Assembly (NCBI GenBank): GCA_015039365.1
Contig: WION01000081.1
Location: 120,282 to 184,281 of the forward strand
Direction: 5' to 3'
Length of the DNA stretch: 64,000 bases
Origin: Amanita rubescens
Taxonomy: Eukaryota > Basidiomycota > Agaricomycetes > Agaricales > Amanitaceae
The position numbers were made by a program, and so were the translations under genes. A model generated the notes under the pieces. The model was not told where the DNA came from. It worked only from the letters and a program-made list of their open reading frames with translations, and did not search any database. This document shows, piece after piece, positions 21,807 through 34,200 of this stretch; position 1 is the first letter of the stretch, and each line of letters starts with the position of its first letter.

Positions 21807-23771
21807 AGCTTTATAACAACCAAAAAAACTATAATATATACAACTCTGATGTATCGATTGATAATGTAATATAAAGGACGGTAGGGTTGGTAGATTTCAC
21901 AAGGTAGCCCAGAATTGGCTCTCTCACAAGTGTGGGACTATCTGAGAAAAAGGCTATAATATAATGATCAGGAGTAATAAGTATGACAATTCTTGTCAAT
22001 TATGTATAATATTTATGAAAACCTACCAGCTGTCTCAGGGTAGATAAGACACGGTAGTGATGGCAGATTACATCACAGATATCAGAGTGTGACCAATGGA
22101 TACCAGTAGTTACAACTTGCAAAGATGTGTAAGGGTGACTACATAGGTCATGAGATGCCAGACATATTAACTTGCATAAGGACTGCCAGAATAACCCAAA
22201 AAAGTCAGGTGTCTCACTCATTACAAGGATGGTACCTCTGATCAAATTCTTTCATGGTGTCACAGACAGATCATGAACATCAACAACAACAGGAAGGTAT
22301 TGACTGATCTATGTCTACCAGACCATACCATCATTGGTGCAAAGGGACCTCTGACCAAATGCCATCTGGTAGTTACAATATTATCATATGTGCAAGACAT
22401 GGGATGGCAGATAATGAGTGTCAGCCTGTTGTTTTCTGGCCATTGAATGTCTGAGTTTGCCTTGATGATACCCTTGATCAGTGCTGTCAGGCAGCCATGG
22501 TTTGTAAGATCTCCCAGTGTTGAGGGGTTAGATCAGGGGCATCAGCTTGTTAACCATTGGATCAAGGATAATAAGTTACATCACTGGTAGCAGGATGGTG
22601 ACATTGATCCAGCTTTACCTGAACCATACCAGTATTGGTTTGACTGTGCCTCTGCTCAAGGACCACAATGGTTTGTAAAAAGTGCAATGTGCATCAGACT
22701 TTCAATTCCTGTTCTTTGGATGGCAGGATTTGGTGTGATAGTGCTTCTGATCAGGCACTGTCAGGCAGTCATGGTTTGATAAGGCATGATCTCATATGCT
22801 CAAGCACAGTAGAACAGACAATTATTATTGCATATGGTAATACTCTGTCCCAAATGAAAACTCTACCATCTGTAGAGGTACACTGTCAAGCATTACAATG
22901 TCACATCTAATTGGTCAAGTCTGGTCACCAATGCCAACCGTAACCGTAACTGGTTATGAAACAGCCCAAACCAGGTGTAACCAGTTATATATTATTCGAG
23001 GGCTGTCCATGACTAGTGACTGGTGCTCAGGTGCTCGGCTTGCTCAGGTGTCGCAGGGGTGCAACAGGATGTGGGAGAGTGCAGGAGCCTGGGCATGGGA
23101 GGGCACAGTGGGTGCAGTGGGGTGCAGGAGAGCGTGGTTGAGTGGTGGAGGGCAAGGGAGGGGGGTGGTGAGTCAGCAACATCGAAATCCGGCCTACCTG
23201 GACAACGTATGGGGTGGAGTGCATCATGTAGTTGAGCAGTTGGAGGGCGAAAGAGGGGATGGTTGGTCAACAACGTCAAAAAGTTGGCTATGGCACACAA
23301 ATCAGAGCCCTACAAGAAATGTGTCGTAGAATCTTACCTTATATAAAATGAAGAGTGCAACGTAAGTCGGACAGGTTTGGCTACCATGGTTATGGCAGGC
23401 AGCAAATATGAAATCTATAGAAGGAATGACAGGGCATATTTGTGACAAAGTTAAATTTCCGCTTACGGTCAATATGCAATGTTGGCGGCTGGGTGGCATA
23501 AGTCTGGCAGTATAAAGTTGAACTTGCTTTGAGAACGGCACTGTCGACGTGCAATGTTGGCAGCTGCACAAGCAGTGAAGCTGGCGTCGGTGGGCGAATC
23601 AACGCCACATCGAGAAGTCACTCCTGCCCCAGCATCCTCAGTCGCTCCCTGCCTGCCCTTCTCCATTTTCCCCCACCACTCGCATCACTCAGGCTGCTTC
23701 AACTCCAGTATCCTCAGTCATTCTCTGCCTTCTCCCATCTCACTTTATCACTCACACGCTTCTAAACTCAC
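21807..23771. other. Gene-free, degenerate repeats
   Basis: From about 21880 to 22960 the sequence is AT-rich and built of diverged repeats: phrases such as CAGGCAGCCATGGTTTG (near 22490) and CAGGCAGTCATGGTTTG (near 22755) recur, as does an ACCAATGGATACCAG-like phrase. Between 23020 and 23300 it turns G-rich (GGGTGCAGTGGGGTGCAG). No credible coding region was found. Confidence 0.45.
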
Positions 23772-24356
23772 ATGTCAAACGATTCCCAACCCCGAATTTT
23801 CGCCCTCAAAAACAACGGACCCTGAATTGCCATGGTCAGAAGAGAAGGAGGCACTGGAGAAGACTTCCCTGGCGTTGGAAAAACATGCGAGCGATGCAAG
23901 GAAGGCATTCGACGACGAAAGAAATGTTGACGGGGTGATAACGTGAGTCAATTTCTTGTTCGTCGGCCGATACCATTGACCTTGAGGAGGGGGGGATCGA
24001 AAGCGCATACCGTGGACAAAGACTGTTGGACGGCGCGAGGCTTTGAGGACGGTCATCCGAAATATACTCTCCACGTCTTCCCGGGCACGGAGAGGTCAGA
24101 GGGGTGGCAAGGCGATGGCAAGAGCTGGCGGGAACGATCGCTGGATGTGATGAAGAGGTGTTGGAAATTAAAAGAAACCGATGTCGTTGCTAGGCAAGAT
24201 GGAATGATGAAGGGCAAGGATCGAGGGGAGAGGCGGAGACGAACACAGGAGATGTACAGGCAGAGCCGAATGCAACGGGGATTCGATTTGAACGAACATC
24301 TTGATATATATCCAAAATGCAAGATACCACGCAAGCCATATTCCTATAGGCTATAG
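23772..24356 (+). pseudogene. Unknown two-exon gene, paralogue of 58392-58816, frameshifted near its start
   Basis: The segment aligns along its length with the minus-strand gene at 58392-58816. Shared features are the start MSNDSQPRIFALKN versus MSNHHIYAFNN, the helical block EEKEALEKTSLALEKHA versus EEREAVERTIQALRENA, one phase-2 GT-AG intron (23943-23989) at the same place, and YTLHVFPGT in exon 2. From the ATG at 23772 the frame hits TGA after 17 codons, while the homologous helix lies in another frame, so one small indel separates them. The second exon is longer, with a basic tail ending PKCKIPRKPYSYRL. I do not recognise the family. Confidence 0.6.
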
Positions 24357-27281
24357 TGTATCACTTTGTAGGACATAGTTGAGTAGGTTGTATCACTAGG
24401 TTATAAGTATTCGCTAATATGTAGTCTAGAAAGACGATTAACGTATGTCCGAAATCATTTATAAAGCTTACCTTAGGAGGTGAGTGAATACGCTAAGTAG
24501 ACGTCTAGTAGAATGGCTATCGTAAGACACGGTGACCATGGCTACAGGAGGGGACTTACGTTTGAACCATATTTGTGTAGAACCACTCGTAGAGCAATAG
24601 CCTTGTTGTACGCAGCCTGTTTGCGTGCGTATGCTGCGTTCTAAGTTTACTTGCATTCTAAGCTGCCAGATCAGTCCAAACGTCACTCGTCTTGGTAAAA
24701 AAATTGTATGGTACGGTCAAATTCGGCTCCTCCTTTTCTTCTCGTGCCTGGCGGCCCGATCCCGGAACCATTCCACTCTGTCCACTAATCTCAGTTAGTA
24801 GTAACGCACTCTTAATGCGGATAGGAACTTACTTTCAACTATCCATGCCTGATCCTCAATACTCGAGCTACAAAGACGTTCCACCTGCCAAAACCAAGGA
24901 TCCTCACTCCTGTTGCCACCTAATTTCCCCGGCCTAGTCGTGTCCTTCATGAAGAGCTGGCCAAAGGCTGTAGTGAACGATCATCCGCCGCTAGACCAAG
25001 ATGCAGAAGCGCCGAATAGGCATACACTTCTACGGCTTGCTTCTAATGTATGAATCAAACTTTCTGTGCGAGTCATCGCACACTGACCTCGAACATTGTC
25101 GCATTTGAAGTCAACGCAGCTAGTGTATGCACGGATTGCCATGCGGAGCTTCGCCAGTGCATTATGTGCCTAACCGCTAAGCAAAGCGAACTCGGCGTGT
25201 GCCAACTTATCTATCGCGAGAGTGCCACTTTGTAAACTCATTATAGAACCTGATACGCACAGCCGAGTGCACCATCTTCATCACCGTTGCCATTCATGGT
25301 ACGTAAGCGTATTCTACATCATCAGTGAGTTTATTTCGCATATAAACGCTGTATTACGCACTGCCCGTCCTCAAAATTCATTCCGTATTCGCCAACTGAG
25401 CATCTCCAACTCCAGGATTGGGAAAGTCTCTTCGTCATTTCATCTTGAGCGGGATCTTGGTAAGCCTTGAGATGTGTTAAAGGCGCTAGCTTGCGACTAA
25501 GTACTTTAATTGTCTAGATCGTCGACTCGCGTATTACCAAAACGCGCCTCGTATACGCTGACGACGGCCCCATCACCCTCCCTTGCCCTCTACCATTCAA
25601 CTTTGCCCCGCTGCACCCTCCCATGCCCTGTCACACCCATGTGCACCCTTCGCACTTCGCCTCACCCTAGGTAAGCTGGCTATTGTAGTAACTCTATCAG
25701 ATGTGTGAGTCCCTGCAATTTTTACGACAAAGCGCTTACGCTGTTGGATAGCTTTCAACTTGTATCGTATGTTTGAAACTAGTGTAAAGACGCTGAAAAA
25801 GAGAGAGGACGATTTCGACGCCCTCACCAGCTGCCACCCGAAGGACAGGATAACTATATGGGAAGCAATGGATGACCAACCAAAAGTAGTGGACGGGTCA
25901 GCAACAGCGAAGCAGGGATTGACATGGCTCACCTGGTGCCTGATTTTGTCGGTGGTGAGTTTGCAAATCACGGAGAGGCCTGGTACCTGAAGATGATGGA
26001 GAATCCGCCACTGTGGACAAAGAAAAGCGGCATGTGTCTGGGGACGTTTACTGGTTAGGCATAAATGGACGTCCACTTGGCCTTGTTCCAGCTTCGACTT
26101 CAGCTTCATTAGGTCCTTGTACCAATGGCACAATGTTGAAGGAATGACACAAGTGCCTCGGAATGTACGCGACAGTATCCATAAGTTAGTTTAAATACGA
26201 GACGTGAGTAACATTACCAAACAAATTGAATGCAGGTGAACAGGGCAGTAACAGGTGGAAAGCGCGGGTAGCGTAGTCAGTCTAATGGAAATAAGGCAAA
26301 AAATCAATGCATACATGATGAAGTCGGCAGACGGAACTGGCACAGTTTGGGTCACGGTCGTGAAAGAGCGACGCGAGAGTCTACCCCTTGAGGGGCGACG
26401 TAAAGTCTGCCCCTGGATTCTTCTGTGCCGTGGATCGTAGGGATGACGAAGACGAAGAAACGAACAGACCACGGTGGTGGTGACGAGTCAGATCATACTA
26501 AGTGCGGTCAAAACATGCGCAAAGCCTGGGTTTCGCTCTCTTTCAAGTGCTCTCTCTTTGCGCTCTATTTGTGCTGTCTCTTTGCACTCTATTTGTCCAC
26601 TCCAATACTGACACTGGCACATAGTATACTTGCGGGGCGGCGGGACCGACTACACGTGCTGCTGAAGGAGAAGCTTGTTTTCACCTCGAATTTGGGGGAA
26701 CGGTGCTTCTGGTAACCTTCCGTTCTTTTTCATGCTCGGCCGATGTCTTTTTCACCCGCTGCGCATCAAATAGCATGGTAAGGCGTAAGGGCCGGGATAT
26801 CAAGTTCAGGATGCGTCGAACTTACGACGGGATGCCAGGATTGAGATGGTTGAATCGACGAAGAAGATGTGTTGGTGGTGTGTTGTTGACGGGATTTTGC
26901 AGGGAGGTGAATGGATTTGTTCGCGCTGTGGCCGGTTATGATTGGCGGAAGAATTCAATGTCGCCTACATGATGTACAGTTTGCAGGAAAATGGCGTCCG
27001 ATCTGAAGCATGGTGCAATGATGCTCACAACCCGTACGCGGCGCAAATCGCAAGAGTCGGTACATTAGACAGTAAAGTAGAACTAATTATTGCTGGGTGG
27101 GGGGACACCCCATTCTGGTAAAAAAAAGAAGGCCGGTGGATGGAAGTCCAATAAGGTTAAGCTACGGTTTGATGCAGCACAACGGGACCAATTCAAGCTA
27201 TCGTGCATCTCCTGAATATTCGCAGAACAAGAGGCTGGGGGTTATTGAGTTCTGTCTTTGCATAAATTAGCTTACTGGGTA
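24357..27281. other. Gene-poor stretch
   Basis: No convincing coding gene was found. It holds a minisatellite-like block at 26545-26605 and a segment near 26350-26440 that resembles 32985-33075 (shared GAAAGNGCGAC, CGAGAGTCTA and GCGACGTAA phrases), probably a decayed dispersed repeat. Confidence 0.4.
26545..26605 (+). repeat. CTCTCTTTGGC-type minisatellite, diverged locus
   Basis: Repeated CTCTCTTT and CTCTATTTG units (for example CTCTCTTTGCGCTCTATTTG) resemble the cleaner arrays near 31500 and 59690. Confidence 0.5.
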
Positions 27282-28565
27282 TCACGACGTTTGCCTGTTC
27301 TGCAATTGCTTCAGCTTTTCCCTCTTCTCCTTCAACTTCGCTAGTGCGCTTTCCTTCGTTATTCCACCTTCACGGCTCACGTAGCTGGGGAATACTTGAC
27401 TACAAAAAGATGAGATAGAAGACTGGCACTGGATGTATTAACGAAAGACCTACCAATCCCACCAGCTCAGCAAATCAGTAACCTCGTTCTTCTCATCGGG
27501 ATCGTTCAAAAAGTCACATACGCTCTCGTAGAATCTTTCCGAGTCGGTTGAAGTGTCAGATCGGCTGAAGACGGATGTGGATGACAAGGCGAAACGAAGC
27601 TACTTGGATGTTCAGTGATTGAAGCTACAAGGACGGTCAGACTTGGACTCGCCTGTGTAGCAACGTAGGCTAAGGAAGCCGTCGTGACCCGGGTCATGCC
27701 GTGGATACGAGCGTTGCCGGATCTCGTCGCTTTGTTCTCTTTCTCCACAGAGCTGGGCGAAGTGAAGATATGCTTGAAGGCCTGCACGCCCAGTAGTGAA
27801 TAACCCAAAAAGAGAACAAACGAGTACGAACCCAGACAAGAAGCTCACTTCTAAAGAGCCCATCCCATGGATCTTCAGAGTCGAACTCCTGCTTCGCGTA
27901 TAATATCAACGGCCATTGGTCCCCCTTCACAGCTAGTTGACCGCTGGTAAGCTTTGTGCGAGTTCTATGATAGCGGATTAGCGTAACCAACATGTAAGGG
28001 GGATAAAGTGAGTCACTCGGGATCATTCCAATCTAGGCCAGCTGGACAGAGGAGCGCTCCGGTGACGGGGTGGTTGAAGCCACGGTTCGTCTTGACACTA
28101 CGGGAAAGTGGTGGATTCAAAGGCTTGTCTCGGGGAGTTATCCAGTCCAGCACGACCCCCTTGAGACTCTTGGTGTCGTCAGATCTTGCGCTTGACATGC
28201 CTTTTTGAATCTAGTGGTAAACGATAAGCATAAATTTGAGAGCTCTCAAGTTGTAGACGTACCGAATCTGCTATCGTCATGTATTCTTCAAGTTCCGAGC
28301 TTTCCATAAGACGCTCCTGTAGATGGGGCACCATTTCCAACAGTTGCTGAAACACATTTAACTCCTTTCGTTGCCTAGTATAGAAGGAAATGAGTATGTC
28401 AAATGTCAGGATGCAAGAAAGAGGCTGAACACGGACTGCGTTGTGAGCGCTTCTAGGGCAACTTCCCCGTCTTGGCCGAAAAGAATGAGGCAATTTGCAA
28501 TAAGTGCTTGGACATTACACATCGCATGTACTGTTCTGCCAAAGTGTCGCCCATGGTGAACGAAA
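27282..28565 (-). CDS. DUF6698-type protein (multi-exon, 5' end unresolved)
   Basis: Minus-strand exons encode the conserved series of this Agaricomycete-specific family. In order: HGRHFGRTVHAMCNVQAL (near 28540), QLLEMVPHLQERL, then after an intron IQKGMSSARSDDTKSLKG, NRGFNHPVTGALLCPAGLDW, LAVKGDQWPLILYA, DPWDGLFRS, AFKHIFTSPSSVEKE, KATRSGNARIHGMTRVT, SRSDTSTDSERFYESV and TDLLSWWD. The C-terminus is a basic coiled coil (SALAKLKEKREKLKQL), with TGA at 27282-27284. Introns are about 50-60 nt. The family is multi-copy in mushrooms and has no known function. The N-terminal part before about 28565 could not be placed, so the gene may be truncated there by neighbouring sequence. Confidence 0.75.
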
Positions 28566-28872
28566 GGACCACCTGCGCGACTGGGCTTCTGTGAATGCCA
28601 TGTCTAGCGGAGAAGTGGTCAGATAGTCTCACGGCTTTTTCTTGCTTCCAAGCTTTAGAGCGTTGACCGGAGAAGGATCGTTTTCGGCCCCAGACATTGC
28701 AGGCGCGAGAACGAGTGTTCTTGAGGGAGGCTTTGCCTTTGTATCTCAGGCTCCCCTGGTATGTGAGTCACGTTCAGGGACACTGGCAGAAGTGACTCAT
28801 TATGACTGGGGCGACGGAAATCCCATCCCTACCCAGTTACATCAGATTCATCGCTTAGCGCTCAAGCTTACC

Positions 28873-29838
28873 ATGATGCCTAGCGTTCCCGTACCGATGT
28901 TATTATCAACCTATTGCCAGAAGTTGCTGCATGTGATCAAGTCGAACCGCTGCGTAACGTCCTATGACCCTGCCAAACAGGGCTTAGTTGAACATTACTG
29001 GCACGTAGTCATAACTTCCACCGTGATAAACTACGATGTTTTACTGACCTTGCATTGATTCGATAGGCCCGTCCTTCCGGGTGGCAAGCGAGTGCCCCCG
29101 GACGAATTGTGTCTATACCGTGAAACCCACCAATACATTGGGCCGGGATGCCTATGTCCGCTGCTAGAACCACTCACAGCACATAAGGAGGCAGCGATAT
29201 ACCTGGCTGTAAATGGTCTGTACCCAGGGGAATACGTCGCCGAATGTGCAGACGACCGTTGCGGCTACTTGGGTTTGTCTCCATTTTCCGGCCTCGATGA
29301 AGCGAGTACTAATGCTCTGGCGTATCACTCAGTACCGTTAGAGCGCATATATCCTAGGCGAAGAGTCCCGGAGAAGGCATATCCCCTGCGAGGTCAGTAT
29401 CCAGGTTTTCGATTCTAGGTTAACTTACGAACCTGGGTTGCAAGATGTCAGTACACCTTACCCTCCGGAAGTCTGTGCCAAGAACGAGGTGAGAGCTGAT
29501 GTTGAGGGGCCCTGCCTCACAGAAGTCTTCGCCCAGGAGGTAGAGCCTGCGACCACCACGAGGCCGCTGAAGAGGACACATGCGGAAGCCGGTATGTGAT
29601 GATAATCCTATTAGTGTGGATTAGTTACGACGACTGCGGAATAGGTCTGCTCGACCCACCATTCCCTGCATTGAAGAGGCGTCGGACACTGACTGACTGG
29701 CGGAGATTCGAAAAGGTTGGCAGTTTTCATAGGCCTGGACTAGCCGAAGAGGAATTCCTGGGCTTGTTCGTCCAGTGTGACATATGCAAGCTCATCGTTA
29801 TGCATCGATCGTTCTACGAGCATAGTTGTGAGCCATAA
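28873..29838 (+). CDS. Unknown basidiomycete protein with C-terminal Cys/His motif (copy A of a tandem pair)
   Basis: Four exons (28873-29000, 29067-29392, 29445-29591, 29645-29838) join to a 264-residue frame. Conserved blocks shared with copy B are SYDPAKQGLVEHYW, THQYIGPGCLCPLLE, KEAAIYLAVNGLYPGEYVAE, LLDPPFPAL and EEFLGLFVQCDICKLIVMH. The last ends with HSC and may bind zinc (C-x2-C...H...C). Intron 1 (29001-29066) begins GCACGT and ends TAG, so it is a GC-AG intron; only this splice gives the HYW-P junction seen in both copies. The ATG at 28873 is chosen because it aligns with the first ATG of copy B. I do not recognise a function. Confidence 0.65.
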
Positions 29839-30275
29839 CTTGAAACTAACCAGCTGGATATTTGATATTCCTTTGAACTTCATGATTCTCCACAATTTAA
29901 CGATATTACCATTATCCCGACCCTCTAGAGTACATCCCTCAATAGACGATCGTATACTATTTATGCACGCAGAGATTTCCAAAGCCTGATCGACGTAGGT
30001 TGGCGGCATTCCACGCCAAAAGGTCACCTGCAATTGACAATATTTGAACCGGAGCTTTATTTTATATTCGTTGAGTGTATACTGGGTTGTTCTCCTGCTG
30101 CCCTTGGCATGTGCATTCAATGGCACTGAATCACGTGGGAGACGGATTGTTCAGGGACGCCAAGGTGACTCATTATGACCAGGCGACCGAAATATAAGAG
30201 CCTATTCCTAGCCAGAGACGTCAACATCATCCCTTAGTGCTGAAATTGGACACCGACCCGCTCGATCTATCCCGA

Positions 30276-31236
30276 ATGTCCAGAAATCCCAGACCGTTAC
30301 CATTCTCAACTATCCCAACCTACAGACAAAAGTTACTGTATGCTGTCAATGAGTCGACCTACCACGTCTTGTCCTACGATCCCGCTAAACAGGACTTAGT
30401 CACGCATTATTGGCAAGTAACCATGACTTCCACGATTACTATGATTATTGAACTTGCATTCTTCATAGGCCGATCAATGATGGAGCCCGTGTACCACCAG
30501 ATGGATTGCGCCAATATCGTCAAACTCATGAGTACCTTGGGCCAGGATGCCTATGCCCCCTGTTGGAACAGTTCAGTAAAAAAGCACCGTATAAGGAAGC
30601 AGCCATCTACTTAGCTATAGATGGTCCGTACAAAGGAGAGTATGTCGCCGAATGCGCGAAGCACCAGTGCGGTTATTTGGGTTCGTCTTCATTTCACAAG
30701 TCCTTTGGCGTAGCGAGAACTGACGCCTTCCTCACGCAGTACCAATAGAGAGGATATACCCCAAGAAGGGTGTCTTTTTGAAGACCTATCCCCTGAGAGG
30801 TTAGTTTCTAACGTTTTCAGTTCTATACCAATCTGGCACTTACGGATTGCAAGGTACACCCTGCCCTCCACAAGTCTTCACCGAAAGGGAGGAGAGGGGT
30901 ATAGCCGTAGGGCGGACATATTCTCAAGTTGGTATGTAGAGGATATCCTTTAAAAGATGGATCGGTTGTGATGAAAAGCGTGCAGCAGATATGATGGACC
31001 CGCCCTTCCCTGCTCCTGAGTTTGAAGGGATGGATTTGCGTCGCCGAACCGACTGGTGGAATTTATGGCAGCTGGAGCTTAAGGAAAAGCCTGGATTAAC
31101 CGAAGAGCAATTCCTCGGCTTGTTTGTCAAGTGTGACGCGTGTGGGCTCATTGCTACACATCACATGTTTCATAAGCATTGCTGTAGGCCGCAAACGACG
31201 GATGAGTCTGGTTCAGACTCGGAGCTATCCGACTGA
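30276..31236 (+). pseudogene. Copy B of the tandem pair, with a frameshift in exon 2
   Basis: This parallels 28873-29838: SYDPAKQDLVTHYW, a GC-AG intron at 30413-30478 (donor GCAAGT), THEYLGPGCLCPLLEQ, KEAAIYLAIDGPYKGEYVAE, then MDPPFPAPEFEG and EEQFLGLFVKCDACGLIATH ending in HCC. Around 30735-30745 one nucleotide is missing relative to copy A, and the frame runs into TAG. Downstream of that point the homologous frame is intact through the later exons to TGA at 31236. It is either a young pseudogene or the site of a sequence error. The C-terminus extends about 15 acidic residues beyond copy A. Confidence 0.6.
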
Positions 31237-34200
31237 CCGGGGTAACGAAGCACGGTTGCAGAAATACGGTTGATGAAATTTCCATGATTGCTCCTTTATT
31301 CCCTTTAGTAGAAGTGCTGTCCTTCTAATTGACAAATCTCGATAGATGTATCTGGTTCATGCGCAGGAAGTCCAAAATCCCAGCTAAGTGGTGAATGAGT
31401 AGATCCTGAAAAAGAGGGAGGGACAATAAGAGAGCGACAGGAGGTATACGATTGCTACGAGTCGGGATGCCGACTCGAATGGTAACATTTACGTGACAGA
31501 CTCTCTCTTTGGCCCTCTCTTTGGCCCTCTCTTTGGCTCCGATTGATCATTGGACTAGTACTACTAGTAGTACAGTCCACCAGTTGCTGCCACAGTGCCA
31601 CTATGTTAGCGGTAGACGACCCGTGCAGAGGAACTTCCCGCCCCCTACGCTTCTTGTCGCCTTTCCCACACTTTACCACTTTCCCGATGGTGCTGGCCTC
31701 GGGTGCAATGGCAGGCTCTCCCTTATCTGCAATTACTGCTGTAATAAAGGAAATACGATTTTGATAGCCTTGAAATATTAAACGAAGACTTGTTGCTGAA
31801 GGCTTAGTTACTACTAGTATATCTCCGACAGGGAATGGAGTCAGAAAGCGTGGTTCTGCAATAGTACGGCAAATGTACTATGTTGAAGCATTGGGCGGCA
31901 AGCGCAGCGAGGTAGGCCTTCCTGTTAGTTATCCATCGTCCCCGTCCTACAACCTTGATTATTTTTTCTGCCCACCCTGTCTGGATATTTCGCACCTTTC
32001 CCAGACTGGCGTGGTTGGAACTCGGGAGCTCTGCAGAACACCCGCGGCAAGACCAAGTACCTCCGTTTCACCCTCAGTGACAATTAAAGAACCTGCAATT
32101 GTTATGAAGTTCCTTCCAACAGCTTCAACCAAGGTAAAATCTCCTGGTCAATGAAGACCTCGCCTGCCGACTCACTCGATCCTTGGGTCCACCCAATACT
32201 ACGTCAGAGAAGATATAGACGACGTTCTCTGGAGTAACTTGGGTGTAGCGCCAGGCATTGCCTCCAAATTCAAGATCACAATCACCCGCGCAAGGTCATT
32301 CTATTCGTTGCCGCATCCAAGGCAGGCACGACACCTATACGCACAGGAGGATCAGAGTCTTGGGCGGACATAAATAAAATATGCCATTTACCTTCACCGT
32401 TACCATACATCGCAACTGGCCTCGCCTCACCCTATGGGAATTGCTCCAAGGACGAACTCAGTGTAGGCGCCGCATCATCGTCCGAGCGTTTCTCGTCGTC
32501 CAAGCAGGCATCTTCTACCTTCACTAAAGGTCTTTGCGTGACCTCTTCCTGGCGATCTCTTTGGCACCCTGATCCTCCACTAACTCGTGACAGCGAAACG
32601 GAGCTCTGCGATAGCCGCCTTTGATGGCGCGTTGGACAAACTTCGGACCCTTTTCACCGTCTCACTTCACCTCCTAGAAACCGGGATGGCGGGCGACAAC
32701 ACGTCAGTCGAATGGCTCCAGAGCTTGAATTCGCATTGAGAAACTACTACACTGGCGTTTATGCTATACTTAACCTGCCATCCAATTCGCAAGCAGAACA
32801 TTTACTTGCACAAAGAATGAGAGAGCAGGTGAGATCCGGAATCATTGATGAGAATATCGTGAAAAAATATCAGATTCTATCACAAAAGAGTTGACGAGAG
32901 GATAGTGACCTTGCCAAAAACTCAACCAATGAAACTGGATCCAACATCGAGACAACTATTCAGATTGAAAAAATACTGTATGCGCATGTTCGGCCGAGAA
33001 AGGGCGACTCGAGAGTCTAGCTATCCTTTGAGAGCGACGTAACGTCTAACTCCTGTGCTTTCTGCGCGGTGGTCTTGAATATCGAAAGGGCATGATAGGA
33101 GAGCGAGGAGAGAAGAAGAGGTTGCTGCCGCCAGGCTGGAAGTCCGAGCCTGCTTCAATGGCAGCAGAGCCGTTGTCACACCAGTCACAGGCTAGCAATC
33201 ATCAGCCATCAGTACTTCAGTACTCAGTGCTACCAACCGGAACCAGCTCATCTTACAAGTGATTTTAATCGAAGGCGTCGGATTTAGATAAGATTCAAGA
33301 TTATAATACAACTAACGACGTTATTAACGGTCAACGACGACATTCGTCGTCGCCATCTCCTTCGCACTAGTCAATCAACCTCTTCACACCCGCTTCTGCC
33401 CCTTTATAAACGTGTTGGGCACTTTCAATATATCTCTCCCAACCACTCACTGTTAACTGTCAGAAAGCTGAACCACATGGCAAGCACGCCTGAGGAGATG
33501 GGGTGCAGCGGACATGCAATGGAGTCTCCCAATGTCTACGAGCGAGTTTGAGGAAGTGAGCGATGAGTCTCATTAAAGTTCTACTCCCATCGTCGTCGTT
33601 CTCGTTTTCCTTCTCGTTCCAATCCATCTCGGATTGACACCCGGAGAGAACCCTTCATGTCCATCCTAGCCCTCATCAGCCTTTCCATCTCCTCGTTCTC
33701 TCACCTGCTCGTCTTCCTCCCTTGCATGTGCGAGGAGATCAGCGGTAGCCTCGACAGCTTCAACCGGTTAGAGTTCGATTGTGCGGTCGCCGAGACAATG
33801 GAAGAGGTGCCTCCAAGCGTCGGCAGCTGGATATCCGAGGGGAGTCCAAGCCCGAGGATACTGACTTTTCTGCCCAGCATCTGGCTACCACCTTTACACC
33901 CGGGCTGATCGTACCGTGGACCGGACTGCCAATTGTGACATGTGACGGATGTGATGACTCGCCTTCCCAATTTGGGAAGCGCCTATCTTGTAAAACGATC
34001 GCTGCAGGGCAAACCAGGGGGCGTGGGCAATGCTGGTATAGAGAGAAAAGGTCGAGGGTGATGGTGAGGTGCTTTTTGTACAGGGTAGGATAATAGTTAG
34101 CGTATTAAACATAAATGTGTTTAAGATTGAAGCACCCAGCTAGCGGGAGAGGAAGTTGAGTAGGGCACCGTAGAAATGGGGGATGAATGAATGCCTCGCT

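Noticed and set aside
33900..34093. TCDGCDDSPSQFGKRLSCK, reminiscent of a ZZ zinc finger
   Set aside because: Only the first half of the pattern is present; the remaining cysteine/histidine pairs are absent and no exon continues it.
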